DNA from: Stomorhina lunata
Lineage: Eukaryota > Arthropoda > Insecta > Diptera > Rhiniidae
Length of the DNA: 64,000 bases
Direction: 5' to 3'
NCBI GenBank assembly: GCA_933228675.1
Contig: OW121741.1
Coordinates: forward strand, 137,915,858 to 137,979,857
In this document: positions 10,705-23,200 of the stretch, piece by piece
Layout: every line of letters starts with the position of its first letter
How positions within the stretch are numbered: position 1 is the first letter of the stretch
Notes under the pieces: generated by a model
Seen by the model: only the letters and a program-made list of their open reading frames with translations
The model's database searches: none
Told to the model about the DNA's origin: nothing
Translations under genes and position numbers: made by a program

Positions 10705-13311
10705 AGTAAGAGTGGTATATTCGGCTTTGCCGAATCTTGGATACCCTTCACCAATGGTGTTCCAAAAGTACTTAATGTAATTCGTAGCAATATTTGGTTA
10801 TACTAGTATTATATGCAAAGAGTCTTTAAAATTAAGAGTCGGAAAACGAAAACCTTTTCGGTGGCGTCATCATCTAGAATAGTTATGCACCCAAAGGTTA
10901 GGTTGGGCAGGTGGCTGATGTCTAGGGAAGCTTCACTTGGGTTCTAAAGTGGTCCCTTTGTGAAAGATAATGATTACTAGACTACAAGTAGAGAATGCAT
11001 ATTTAAGCCAGCCAGTAGCTTCGAAATAAAATAGACACATATTTTACGAACATTTAATAAAGTTCGATAGACCAGATAAACCATGCAGAAAAGATGCTTC
11101 AAAATGTATATGCCCTTAGATTTGCAATAGCACATCGATTTGATGAAGTTTAAGTATTCTGACATGCAACCCAAAAACGCTGTGCCCAGTGAGGGTTATG
11201 CACTTTAATTCGTACGAATTATCCAACTAGTAAAAGTTCTTGATTAGTTATGTAAAACTCTGAAGTTAGCGGACTGATTTAGGTCAAAGCTTTAACAATG
11301 ATTGTCAATGTATACAAGCCTTAAAATTATAGGGTATACACTCTTAGTTTTAGATACATACGTAAAATATATATAGCTTTTGAATGGATGGTTATCAGCT
11401 TTGTCGGAAAAGTTTACTTATTAATTTGAAGTTAGTTAATTAATTAAAATGAACACTTCATCAATAATATTTGGGATGTATAGTTCTTTCGACCTGTCCG
11501 ATGGATGTTTGGAAAGTTTTGCTCTAGTTTTTTGTGCAATTTTAATGTGATTTAATTTATCAGCATTAAATCGATTCCCGGTCGGGTTTATATGGGAGAT
11601 TTCACTAAATGTGAATAGAGCTCGCCCATTTTCAATATCGAACTTTTCAAGAGATCAGAAATACTTTTGTCAAATGTTGTCCCTCTAGAAAGTTTATTTT
11701 AGGCGCTATTGTCCTGAATATCAATATTGTACAACGTCTTTATACTAAATGTCATCATCGTATCTATTATAATTTGTCATTTATTAGCTACTAAGAGATT
11801 GCCTTAGGCGAAGTTATACGGGATCAATTGTCAAACGTGAACGTATTTCTCCCAATTGCAATTAAAAAATTTAAATTTTTGTTGATATGTGAGATACTTA
11901 CATACATATGTAGGTTTTGAACGGATATCATGTAATTAGCTGCATTTTTGTACTTCCTAGGAAGATTACCTATAATTTGATATATAATACATTCTCAAAT
12001 GTTATCATAATGTTCAAAAGTCAGAAACAAAATTAAGATAAATGCAGTGTGTCTGTCTACTAAAACCAGATTTGTGGAGCTCCTGAATTGTCCCACCCTG
12101 AATTTCAACATTGTCGATCAAAACACCATCGCTTAAACGCTAAATTATATCTACCACAAATTACAGAATGCATCAGGATTTAGATAATCCCCTGCGAAGG
12201 ACGCTATTAAACTTCATCAAAATAAACATCTGAGATATCGACAAAACAGGAGCTCCAAAAACTTGACTACAACAGAAAAAAGAACAGACAGGTAGACGGA
12301 CGGACATGTAGACGGACGGATAAACAAACAGACGGGCGGACGGGCAAACAAACAGACGGACGGACGGAGGTCGCGAAATCGATTCTTGTGCCGATTCTGA
12401 GTTGATCGGTACAATTTGAATGGTATTCATAATCAGATTTGTGGAGTATATATATCAGATTTTAGAAAATCCTCCCATAAAGAACGATGTCAAATTTCAT
12501 CACAATCGGTCCATAAACACCTGAGATATCGCTGAAACAATACTTACAAAATGTAAACAAAATTTCTTAGACACGTACTTTGGGCAATTTGCTGTACATC
12601 AAATGTAGTGTTATGGCGATATCTCAATTGTTTATAGACCGCTTTTGATAAAATTTAATAACGTGCTTGGTGGGGGAATTTCCTAAAATCTGATATAAAA
12701 TTTATGTAGGTCCGTACTAAAGGAGGATAGTTTTTCCTATTTCTGCATTTAATTTTTTCAACAAACATTCTCTAATGTGTACTTTGGGCAATTTGCGATA
12801 CATCAAATTCAGTGTTTTAGCGATATCTCAGTTGTTTATGGACCGATTTTGATAAAATTTTACAGAGTGCTTTGGGAAAATATTTCCTACAATCTGATAT
12901 ATAACATATTATCACATGTACACCAGGAGTATCTTTTTTCTCTTGTTATTTAAAAGTGTGTTTCAATCAAAAATTTTAAAATTTTCGTCTAATTTTTGGT
13001 ATTTTTTCGATATTTTCGGTGTTTATAAACCGATTTTAATGAAATTTAATAGCGTTCATTGCGGGAGAATTTCCTAAAATCTGATATATAATTTATGTAA
13101 GTCCATCCTCCAGGGGCTTCAGAAACTTGATTTCAACAGACAGACAGACAGACGGACAGACAGACAGACAGACGGACATCGCTTAATCGATTCTCCTCCC
13201 GATTCTGAGTCGATCGGTATAATTTTTATGGGGTCTACGATCACTAATAAAAAAATTACAAACGGAATCACAAACTTATAATACCCTTTCACCTATTGGT
13301 GAAGGGTATAA
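10705..13311 (-). mobile_element. Nested TACCCTTCACC-family repeat splitting the transposon gene
   Basis: On the minus strand it starts TTATACCCTTCACCAATAGG and ends with a TTCGGC-TTT-GCCGAA hairpin followed by ACTCTTACT. AAACA flanks both sides (10700-10704, 13312-13316), although part of this may belong to the element, since the copy at 48423 also ends CTTACTTGTTT. Inside are two GTCCGTC-rich tracts (12290-12370, 13138-13177), several copies of a CTGAGATATCG / CCGATTTTGATAAAATTT module (12200-13090), and a non-LTR fragment near its left end. Confidence 0.65.
10880..11060 (-). pseudogene. Non-LTR retrotransposon 3'-end scrap
   Basis: On the minus strand the motifs GCTGGCTTAAAT, CACAAAGGGACCACTTT, ACCCAAGTGAAGC and CCCAACCTAACCTTT match in order the larger fragment at 34690-35070, which retains part of a Jockey-type C-terminal zinc-knuckle region. 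Only the last codons and 3' UTR seem to remain. It lies inside the nested repeat. Confidence 0.4.
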
Positions 13312-13312
13312 A

Positions 13313-13999
13313 AACATATTCATCACATGCAGAATAATACTCAACTAATTCCTTCTCTCGATTACGATACCAACTAAAAGTAGTTCTTGGAGCAAGAAGG
13401 TGTTTCTCTTGAAGTCTTGATCCTAACAACTCAGATTTTTCTTTCGACAAGCCTAAATCTCTGACTAAATCATTTAAAGAAGCCTGATCAAATAAAATAG
13501 GAGCATCAGAGGTTGATTCGATGTCTTCAAAATCCTGATTTTCAATATCGTCACAGACTGTATGGTCTTCAGCATTTATTCTTACAAATGGAGGGCTTGG
13601 AGGAACATCACCAGATGCAAAAGGAATAGGCTTCGTTACGCTTGCTACATTCGGATATTTTATATTACAAGCATTTTTAATATTATATCCAAATGTTTTG
13701 GTTAAACAGAAATAACATTCATTGTGGCTAACAGGTTCACACCAAATTGCAGGAGTTTTGAAAGGCATTGGTGTTACTTCTTTATGGGCATTATACCAAC
13801 GTCTTAATGTTTCAACACATGATTTACAAGCCGTATGTGGAACCCAAGACTTATCCTGATTACTTATCGAAATATTGAAGTAATTAAGATAAAATATTTT
13901 TATCGTTTCATTGATTTTCATCGCATTTTTTGTGAACACGAAGCGACTACAAATGTAGCAAAAGCTGTCAGGATTATTTAAACACTTACGCGAGGTCAT
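13313..13999 (-). pseudogene. N-terminal half of the transposon-encoded protein
   Basis: About 229 codons from MTSRKC (start at 13999, chosen over the upstream in-frame ATG at 14014 because the conserved part begins there). Cysteine pairs suggest zinc-binding modules: CYIC near residue 14, PHTACKSC near 65 and ECYFC near 100. They are followed by a proline-rich stretch, then LVRDLGLSKEKSELLGSRLQ and TTFSWYRNREKELVEYYS, a block typical of this family just before its RLFIDSS core. The frame is cut after EYV by the nested repeat; its last seven codons and stop come from that repeat. On either reading of the junction, removing the insert joins this frame to 10700 without a shift. Confidence 0.7.
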
Positions 14000-14240
14000 T
14001 ATTGAAATGATCAACAGTTAGAATATTTAATTTAATACTTTATACCTCCAGCGAGTTGTTAACCAACAGATCAAATACAAATATTCACAAAATTTTTTCC
14101 AAAAAATAAGGCACCATGAACGAACAATTAAGAGCTATCTAGTAAATTGTTGCTTAAAATGTTATTAAAAAAATGATTTATTTGCGATTACAAGAAATAC
14201 AGAATCAATACAAATGGTCTTTTTTGTACAAATAATAAAA
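14000..14240 (-). other. Probable 5' leader of the transposon gene
   Basis: AT-rich DNA between the start codon and the 141-bp subterminal repeat, containing ATTTAATACTTTATACC-like motifs. No certain promoter element. Confidence 0.3.
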
Positions 14241-14622
14241 AATTGTATATCAATAAGACGGGGAAAAATTATACTAAATGATTCACACTAAAGAAATGTA
14301 TGCTTAAAGGAATTCCAAAGTGAGACGGGGCAAAATTAAAATTAAAATTAAAATTTAAAATAAAATTAAAAAAAAAAATTAAATTGTATATCAATAAGAC
14401 GGGGAAAAATTATACTAAATGATTCACACTAAAGAAATGTATGCTTAAAGGAATTCCAAAGTGAGACGGGGCAAAATTAAAATTAAAATTAAAATTTAAA
14501 ATAAAATTAAAAAAAAAAATTAAATTGTATATCAATAAGACGGGGAAAAATTATACTAAATGATTCACACTAAAGAAATGTATGCTTAAAGGAATTCCAA
14601 AGTGAGACGGGGCAAAATTAAA
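14241..14622. repeat. 141-bp subterminal tandem repeat, 2.7 units
   Basis: Units start at AATTGTATATCAATAAGACG at 14241, 14382 and 14523, exactly 141 bases apart and virtually identical. Each holds two GACGGGG motifs and an AT-rich TTAAAATTAAAATT tail; the third unit is truncated. Its place just inside the terminal inverted repeat and upstream of the gene fits a transposase-binding or promoter repeat, or a recent tandem duplication. Confidence 0.9.
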
Positions 14623-14659
14623 AAGAAAACATGTTTTAATATTGGCGAAGGGACTCCCG

Positions 14660-14962
14660 CTCGTAATTTCAAATTGACGTAACTTGGTGTAGAAAAATCG
14701 TAATTGAACTCTGCGACTCTTAAATTAAAGAGGAAGAGTAGTGCTATAAGATGCAACTAAAAAAAAAACTCCCAAAAAATTTTGTCTCTTCTGTACATAA
14801 CCTCAAAAGTAGCCAAAAACGCCATTTTTTGGGTAAAAAACCTCAAATATCTCAAAATCCTGACGTGATAGAGCAATTCGGACCCCGGATTCGGATTCTA
14901 CGCAAAAAATTACTTCGGAAATGACCCTCCACTTTTTGACAACAAAACCATGTTGGCCTGTG
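14660..14962 (-). repeat. Right terminal inverted repeat of the 5986-bp transposon
   Basis: Inverted partner of 8977-9289, ending GGCCTGTG and followed by the TAA duplication. Confidence 0.85.
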
Positions 14963-16000
14963 TAATTTCCGACAGGTGGCGCTACAGAAACTTAATCAAA
15001 GTCAATTTAATCGTAATCTGTACATTTAATCATGCTACAATCTTTAGCAAAGTTGTTGCACATGAGCCGACGAAGGTTTCTTAGTTGGTATGAAGAAATT
15101 TCGACAGGTGGCGCTACTGAAATTTACTAAAAGTCAATTTAATCGTATGCTGTGCATTTATTCATGCTATAATCTTCAGCAAAGTTGTTACGGATAAGCC
15201 GAAGAAGGTTTATGAATTGGAATAAGCAAAGTCCGACAGGTGGCGCCACAGAAAACTACTCAAAATTAATTAAATCGTAAACTGTGCATTTGATCAGACT
15301 ATAATCTTTAGCAAAGTTGTTGCGCATGAGTCGACAGAGGTTTCTGTTGATATGAATAATTTCCAAAATTATTCAAAATGAGTTAAACTGTAAACTATGC
15401 AAACTATGTGTTGGTCGGACAAAATAAATCAAATAATTCAAAATTAACTGAATATTTCTACAATGTCTTTCCTCTAAATTTATTTTAGCACTTTATAATA
15501 TAAAATATATAAAAACTTTAAAATTTTCCTCAAAATGCTTATCATAAAGCTCCGAGCAAGGCTCGGTCTACCAGGTCAATATAATCGTCAATATAATCGT
15601 AAACTGCACATTTAATCATGCTATGTTATTGCGTATAATCCGACGAAAGTTTATTAATTGGAATGACCAAAGTCCGACTCAAAGTGAATTAAATCGTAAA
15701 CTGTGCATTTGATCATGTTATGATCATAAGCAAAATTGTTACGCATAAGCAGATGAAGGTTTCTTACTGGTATGAACGACTTCAGGTGGCGCCACTGAAA
15801 ACTACTCAAAATAAATTAAATCGTAAACTGTGCATTTGATCACATTATAATCTTTAGCAAAGTTGTTGCGCATGAGTCGACAGAGGTTTCTGTTGGTATG
15901 ACCAATTTTCAAAATTATTTAAAATGAGTTAAACTGTAACTGTATAAAATAAAATATATAAAAACTTTAAAAATTGCCCCGAGCAAGGCTCGGTCAACCA
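14963..16000 (+). mobile_element. Helentron/HINE-like element 1, right part
   Basis: Continues element 1 after the insertion with several ~130-bp units (GACAGGTGGCGCTAC near 14971, 15104 and 15235). An internal CCGAGCAAGGCTCGG hairpin lies at 15552. It ends with a second CCGAGCAAGGCTCGG hairpin (15981) followed by TCAACCAGGTAC. A short GC hairpin close to the 3' end is typical of Helitron-group elements. Confidence 0.6.
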
Positions 16001-17512
<1,512 letters not shown>

Positions 17513-18890
17513 CTGAGCCTTAAAAGTGAACTGATATTAATTTCTATCACTTTTGGTTTTACCACTATTAGATGTTGCTTACAAGCAACTTAAAGCATTG
17601 GTAGTATATTTAAATACAAAAACGAATATTTTTATTTTATATTATTTTTTTATTAATTTCATGTGTGATATGAAACAAAACTATTAAATTTTAACGTTTT
17701 TGGTCATATTTCCATTTGAAATGACTGTATATTATTATCTACACGTTTTTTTTTTTTGGCAGAGGAAATGAAAATGGAGAATACTCCACTTCCTTGTTGC
17801 ACCATCGTCATTACATAATCGTATTTTCTTAGGGAAATATTGAAGATTACTATGACCAGTAACAATACCAATACAAAACCTTTTTATTAAAAATATATAT
17901 TAACCCAAAACAGACATGAGGACTAAATTGAGCTTATGAAATTTTGGGTCATTTTAGTCCCCATGACTGTTTAGGCTTTATGTGTGATATCGCATATAGA
18001 AAGACACCTAAGGGTGTTTTGGGAGGGTAAAAACGGTTTTGTTTAGGAGAGCCATTTTAAAGATTTAAATATTATTTTTTACCCATTATTTTACCCTTAT
18101 TTTTACTTAGCGCTCTATACGCTATATATTTTTTAATAAAAATACTTAATGTTAATAAAATAAATATATTTTTGCATTTTGAGTAAAATTTAGAAATAAA
18201 TTCTTAATATTCCTACATTTTCCTATAGAAAATAAAAAACTCCAAATTCTGACCTTTGACCCCGGGGAAGAAAGGTTTAAACTTTTTCAATATTAAAAAA
18301 ACAATGCCGTGTACACTCTATATAGAATGAGGTGAAATATTCACTATAACTTTTATTAATGTTGAACATTGTACAATTAAACTGGAATAAACTCAAATTA
18401 TTATTATTCATGAAATTCTACGATTTAAAAACGCAGGTACGGTGAAACGGTTAAAGGTATCGACCTTGTTCATTTTGTATTTTATTTTCCCAATTGTTTG
18501 TTTCATCATCTCGAAAAGCAAATTTATTTTTTGTAATATTTGTTGAACAAAATTTTCAAAAACCTAAAAAAGAATTTCTGAAACAGGCCTGAGAAAAAAG
18601 TATAATTTTCTACTTAATATGAAAAAAACTAAGTAAATTCGGCTATATTTTAACAAAACTCAACCATTTAGTACTTACAGTTCATAGAATTGTAAATCAT
18701 GTCTTACTTTGAAAATTATTTTTCCTTAAGTAAATTTTTGGCTGTATATCCTTAGGCGTGTCGTAAAGAACACGAATTTTCGGGGAAAACTGCAATATCT
18801 CCGAAACTATTTCATGGGTTTTTAAATTTGATGACTTAAAATACAGCTACTTTAGTTCTATTTTATATTATATTATATTTTTTATATATT
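17513..18890. other. AT-rich DNA, no gene recognised
   Basis: The motif TTTTGTTTAGGAGAGCCATTTTAAAGATTTAAAT (17 bases either side of 18055) recurs inverted near 23385-23415, indicating a low-copy dispersed repeat. Otherwise nothing is recognised. Confidence 0.4.
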
Positions 18891-18894
18891 TATA

Positions 18895-19590
18895 TCTGTA
18901 GAAAAATTTTTTATAAAAAAATATTATCTATAGAAACATTTTTCATGAAAAAATTTCCATATTTTTGATAAAAATAATTTCCATATTTTTGATAGAAAAG
19001 ATTTTCTATAGAAAAATTTTTGATGAAAAAATTGTCTGTAGAAAAATTTTTGATAAAAAAATTTACTATAGAAAAATTTTTGATAAAAAAATTTTCTATA
19101 GAAAACTTTTTGATAAAAAAAATTTCTATAGAAAAATTTTCGATAAAAAAATTTTCTATAGAAAAATTTTTGATAAAAAAATTTTCAATAGAAAAATTTT
19201 TGATAAAAAATTTTCTATAGAAAAATTTTTGATAAAAAAATTTTCTATAGAAAAATTTTTGATAAAAAAATTTTCTATAGAAAAATTTTTGATAAAAAAA
19301 TTTTTGATAAAAAAATTTTGAATAGAAAAATTTTTGATACAAAATTTTCTATAGAAAAATTTTTGATAAAAAAATTTTCTATAGAAAAATTTTTGATAAA
19401 AAAATTTTCTTTAGAAAAATTTGTTAAAAAAAATTTCTATAGAAAAATAATTCATAAAAAAATTTACTATAGAAAAATTTTTGATAAAAAAATTTTCAAT
19501 AGAAAAATTTTTGATAAAAAAATTTAATATAGAAAAATTTTTGATAAAAAAATTTTCAATAGAAAAATTTTGATAAAAATATTTTAAAAA
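18895..19590. repeat. TTTTCTATAGAAAA minisatellite, 30-bp units
   Basis: Core TTTTCTATAGAAAAATTTTT followed by GATAAAAAAA, repeated about 23 times with small indels. The core is a perfect palindrome. The 30-bp period is a multiple of three, so both strands hold long spurious frames rich in Phe, Lys, Ile and Tyr. Confidence 0.9.
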
Positions 19591-19623
19591 ATGGAGTCGA
19601 AAAGTTTTCTTTTTAAAACGTTA

Positions 19624-19672
19624 GAACTACACATTCAATTTTTTTTTTGTAATGTGTAGTAAAACTACACAT
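19624..19672. repeat. Small hairpin ACTACACATT / AATGTGTAGT
   Basis: Ten-base perfect arms around a T-rich loop, just beyond the 30-bp array, followed by a third ACTACACAT. Confidence 0.6.
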
Positions 19673-19719
19673 ACAAAAAGCGACGACTCTGCCGACTACT
19701 TTTTTGTTCTATTCTCTTT

Positions 19720-19990
19720 GCCCAGTGATTATAACCTATTTTACAAACACAATCATTACGAATTATGTTTTTAAATCAACATAATCAGATTATCGACAGA
19801 ACAAAACTAAATACAAACAGTGTTCGTTTTCATCTTCCTTCAATTGGTTGTCCCCACAAACATTTTTTGGCTTTTATCAAAACATTGTCTATTACATTAA
19901 TAAATATAATAGACTGGGATCGAGTGCGAATAATTTTTCTTTTTGAATAATATTTACATCTCGACAATTTTGTTATTTTTTGATTGAACA
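19720..19990 (+). repeat. Linear relative of the 21.7-kb foldback
   Basis: TTTTACAAACACAA, GAATTATGTT, TTATCGACAGAACAAAA, the TTTTCATCTTCC loop-like part, CACAAACATTTTTTGGCTTTT, GACTGGGATCGAGTGC and the tail ACATCTCGACAATTTTGTTATTTTTTGATTG follow in order the left-arm end, loop and right-arm end of 21700-22285. The GC-rich centre of the second arm is absent, so this copy cannot fold. Confidence 0.6.
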
Positions 19991-21300
19991 CAGAAGAAAA
20001 TAGTTTTCATTTTTATGAAATAGGTGAAATTTTTAAAACTTAACTAGGGTTCCATTGAGAAAACAGCCAAATTTTGTGATAACATTAATGTTTTGATTAA
20101 AAAATGAATTTTTTGTCAAAAAATTTTGATTGAGTTTTTATATTAAAAATCTATATTTTATATAGATCTGAAATTGAGAAAATTTTTAAAATCTGGTTTC
20201 AGTTTTAGTTTTGTACTAAATAAGAAAAATTGCTTGTAAATCCATAAATGACCTTTTAATTGCGAAGATGACAAAGTTTTAGGACTTTATTATAGAAATT
20301 TTTGTATTCAAAAATGTTAGGTAAAAAATCACATTTTTTATAACAATTGTAAATTTGTTTATTTCCATTTTTTTTACTTTTATAATGATGTTAATCAGAA
20401 ATATTATAAAAAATTTAAATAATTTCAAACAATTTTCACTTCGTTAAGTAAATTACGTTATAAAATTTAGTATAAATTAAACAATGTTAAATAAATATGT
20501 AAATGAATTAATTTATTTGTTTATTAAAGTGATAACAATTCGCCAAAGTGTAAAGATTTCATTTTATTTCAATAAAAAAATAAAGTGTTGAAAAAACAAT
20601 AATTAATTGTATAAGAATATTTTATTATATTTTTGCGATTTTGTGGTTTATTGCGGTGATTTCTTAAAAGTTTCTAACTTTTTCAAAATGATAAGATTTT
20701 GAAAGAAATTTTAATTAGAATTGAGAATTGTAAATTAGATTATAGCCATGAGATTTTATAGTATTTTAGTATTTTTTAAGTAATTTATGGTTAGTTTTCA
20801 ACAAAAACACTTGAAAATTTAATAGGCGTTTTTATAATTTCTTTGAACTTTTTTGAGGGAAAAATTATAATTTACCACCAGCACTTGAAATATTTTTTTT
20901 TTCAATAAATTTTCTTTAATTAAAAAAATCACTTACAATTCAATATATTCTTCGTTCATAAATTTTTTTATTTTAAAATTTTTATTTTATGTTTTTTAAA
21001 GGGTTTAAATTATTTAAAATAAGGCGTCTTTACTAGAGCCTCTTTAAAACGGAACTAAAAATTAAAAGTTTTTTAAACTTTTGAAATGCTCTTGAATTTC
21101 TTTGTTTTATTTTTTTATTTGTTGTTTCGTTAAATTTCTATCAATTTGTTATATTTTGCTGCTATTTTTTCCCTGAAGAGGTCGAAGCCATCACTCACTA
21201 GATTTTTCACTATTTTTTTATTTTTTTTGTATTTTAAAGCCTTAAAAAACTGATATCACTGATAACCGATTAAGGCATTTTGAAAAATTTCGCGATATCG
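19991..21300. other. AT-rich DNA, no gene recognised
   Basis: Long AT-rich stretch with frequent homopolymers. No open frame longer than ~60 codons, array or terminal repeat found. Confidence 0.5.
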
Positions 21301-21660
21301 TTTTAATTTTTTCGTTCACAAAACAGAAGACGCACGTTTCAATGTCTTAACACGCTATCACCCCTTAACTCAAGACATAGACTGAGACTTTAGTAGACTG
21401 AATGTTTCAAAATTAAACACAATTTGTTTTTTCCTTCTATTTGTTATTAACAAAATATAAACAACAACCGATCAGTCAGACCGGCCAATTGCTCTTATTC
21501 TTCGTGGAATTTTTTGTTCGTTTTGTGTTTGACACTTTACTCAGTTTAATTCGATTCAGAACTGAATGTTTCGAAACGTAAACACTTATACTAATCCAGA
21601 TGCTATCAATAGCGTTGCCGTTGACGATTTCGATAACCCTACACAAAAAGTTACTCAAAA
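21301..21660. promoter_or_regulatory. GC-richer block with initiator-like motifs (weak)
   Basis: Less AT-rich than its surroundings. It contains ACTCAGTTTAATTCG (initiator-like TCAGTT near 21541) and two direct copies of ACTGAATGTTTC(G)AAA followed by AAACAC (21393 and 21563). It could be a promoter or 5' UTR remnant, or a repeat. No coding frame supports a gene. Confidence 0.2.
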
Positions 21661-21736
21661 AAAGAATATGGAAAATTTTTTTAAAATCTTTGAAAATTTT
21701 ATCAAAAAATAACAAAATAGTCGGGATGTAAATATT

Positions 21737-22285
21737 ATTCAAAAAGAAGAGTATTTGCATTTGATCCCAAACCTGTTACATTAATGTAACAGATCAATTT
21801 ATTGATAAAAAGCCAAAAAATGTTTGCGGAGAAACCAAATTCCTCGACGCGTTTCGATGGTTGGTTAAGCCATCTCTTCAGGAGGATTATCCCCAATGTA
21901 AACAGATCTAAAACCTCGCATTATTACTTTATTTACAAACACAACTTTTCAGAATTATGTTCATAAACCATAAGTAAAAGCGTAGATCATCGACTGAACA
22001 AAAACAAAGTTTTCATCTACCTTCTGCTACCTTTCATCTACCTTTTACTTATGGTTTATGAACATAATTCTGAAAAGTTGTGTTTGTAAATATAGTAATA
22101 ATGCGAGGTTTTCGATCTGTCTAAATTGGGGATAATCCTCCTGAAGAGATGGCTTAACCAACCATCGAAACGCGTCGAGGAATTTGGTTTCTCCGCAAAC
22201 ATTTTTTGGCTTTTTATCAATAAATTGATCTGTTACATTAATGTAACAGATTTGGGATCAAATGCAAATACTCTTCTTTTTGAAT
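21737..22285. repeat. 549-bp foldback (long inverted repeat)
   Basis: Two near-perfect 244-bp arms (21737-21980, 22042-22285) around a 61-bp loop. The arms hold a GC-richer segment (TGGCTTAACCAACCATCGAA, ACGCGTCGAGGAATTTGG) and smaller nested palindromes such as TGTTACATTAATGTAACA. Similarity to the linear relative at 19720 continues ~40 bases left of the foldback (to ~21697), and AATCTTTGAAAATTTT flanks both sides (21683, 22284). A transcript would form a long, nearly perfect hairpin. Confidence 0.9.
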
Positions 22286-22750
22286 CTTTGAAAATTTTTC
22301 AAAAATTTATTTTCTTAAAAAATTTATCTAAATGTCTCAAACCCTTTTTTCGCGAATTTCTTATTTCTTCGCCCCACGGCAACACTTACATACCACTTAA
22401 TATATTCATACATTTACACTTGTTTTAGTTTCAATCATTCTTCGTTACACATCGGATTTTCGCTTTCGTTGAGAATTTAACAAAAAAAAAAAAATAATTA
22501 AATTATAATAAATTTCTTATCAAAAATATTGTGATTCAGTTTTAAGCATTAACCGATTTATCAGTTAAAAAAAAAATCAAACATATTTTTCGGTATTTTG
22601 TTTGTTTTAATTATTCGATATTTTTTCAGTTGCTTTAATACGTGTTTAAAGCAGTTATAGCCAGAGTTTTGATTTGAATTCTCAAAGTCTTAAAGTAATG
22701 CTATTAACAAAATTTGAATATTGGCAAAAATACAGTATTTCAAGTCAATT
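22286..22750. other. AT-rich DNA, nothing recognised
   Basis: No array, terminal repeat or open frame with recognisable content. Confidence 0.4.
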
Positions 22751-23200
22751 TTAAGGCTTCTTTTTAAAGCTTACTGTCATACAAAATGTTTCTTTTTCAA
22801 TAATATTACTATTTTGTACCAAATGTTCCACATTTAGACCAAATATTTTTATTGACCAAATATCCCTCTTATGTACCATATGTTCTTTAAGATCAAATGT
22901 ACTCTTATGCACAAAATGTTTCTCGTTTTGACCAAATATTCCTCTTATGGTACCATATACCAAGAATATTAAATATTAAAAAGTACTCAATTTTGTCCAA
23001 AAAGTACTCAATTTCGCCAATGAGATCTCTTTTTAACATATACACTTCCAACTTTGAATTAAAATGTACCCATTGGCTTAAAACCCCTTTTGGAAATGGT
23101 ATGAGTATTTTTAGAAAAATTAGAAGATAAATTGACAATTTCTGTTGTACAAAAAAACTCCCCTTAATAAAGAAAATGTTCCTCTTTTACATATGTGACA
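22751..23200. repeat. Diverged outlier of the TTTTTGTACAAAAA array
   Basis: Repeated ACAAAATGTT(T/C)CTCTTTT, ACCAAATATTCC and AAAAAGTACTCAATTT motifs at ~18-25 base spacing. They read as decayed versions of the array at 23990-25270. Confidence 0.5.

Larger units (their letters stand above)
8977..14962 (-). mobile_element. 5986-bp TIR transposon inserted in HINE-like element 1
   Basis: Begins CACAGGCCTACA and ends TGTTGGCCTGTG. TAA flanks both ends (8974-8976, 14963-14965); removing the element and one TAA restores the host-element motif GAATAATTTCCGAC seen at 17017. Terminal inverted repeats run ~303-313 bp. The content, read on the minus strand, is: a subterminal 141-bp tandem repeat, the N-terminal half of a transposon protein, a 2.6-kb nested repeat, the C-terminal half, and a 3' region with GATGGCGGATTCAAAATGGCG. 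CAC...GTG ends plus a 3-bp duplication would suit a CMC/CACTA-like element, but the superfamily is not proven. Confidence 0.8.

Noticed and set aside
12173..12430. Arg/Ser/Pro/Val-rich minus frames at 12173-12430
   Set aside because: Translation of GTCCGTCTGT microsatellite-like tracts in the nested repeat.
10705..13311. LTR retrotransposon, because of the 5-bp flanking repeat AAACA
   Set aside because: No paired long terminal repeats, primer-binding site or gag/pol frame; part of AAACA may belong to the element itself.
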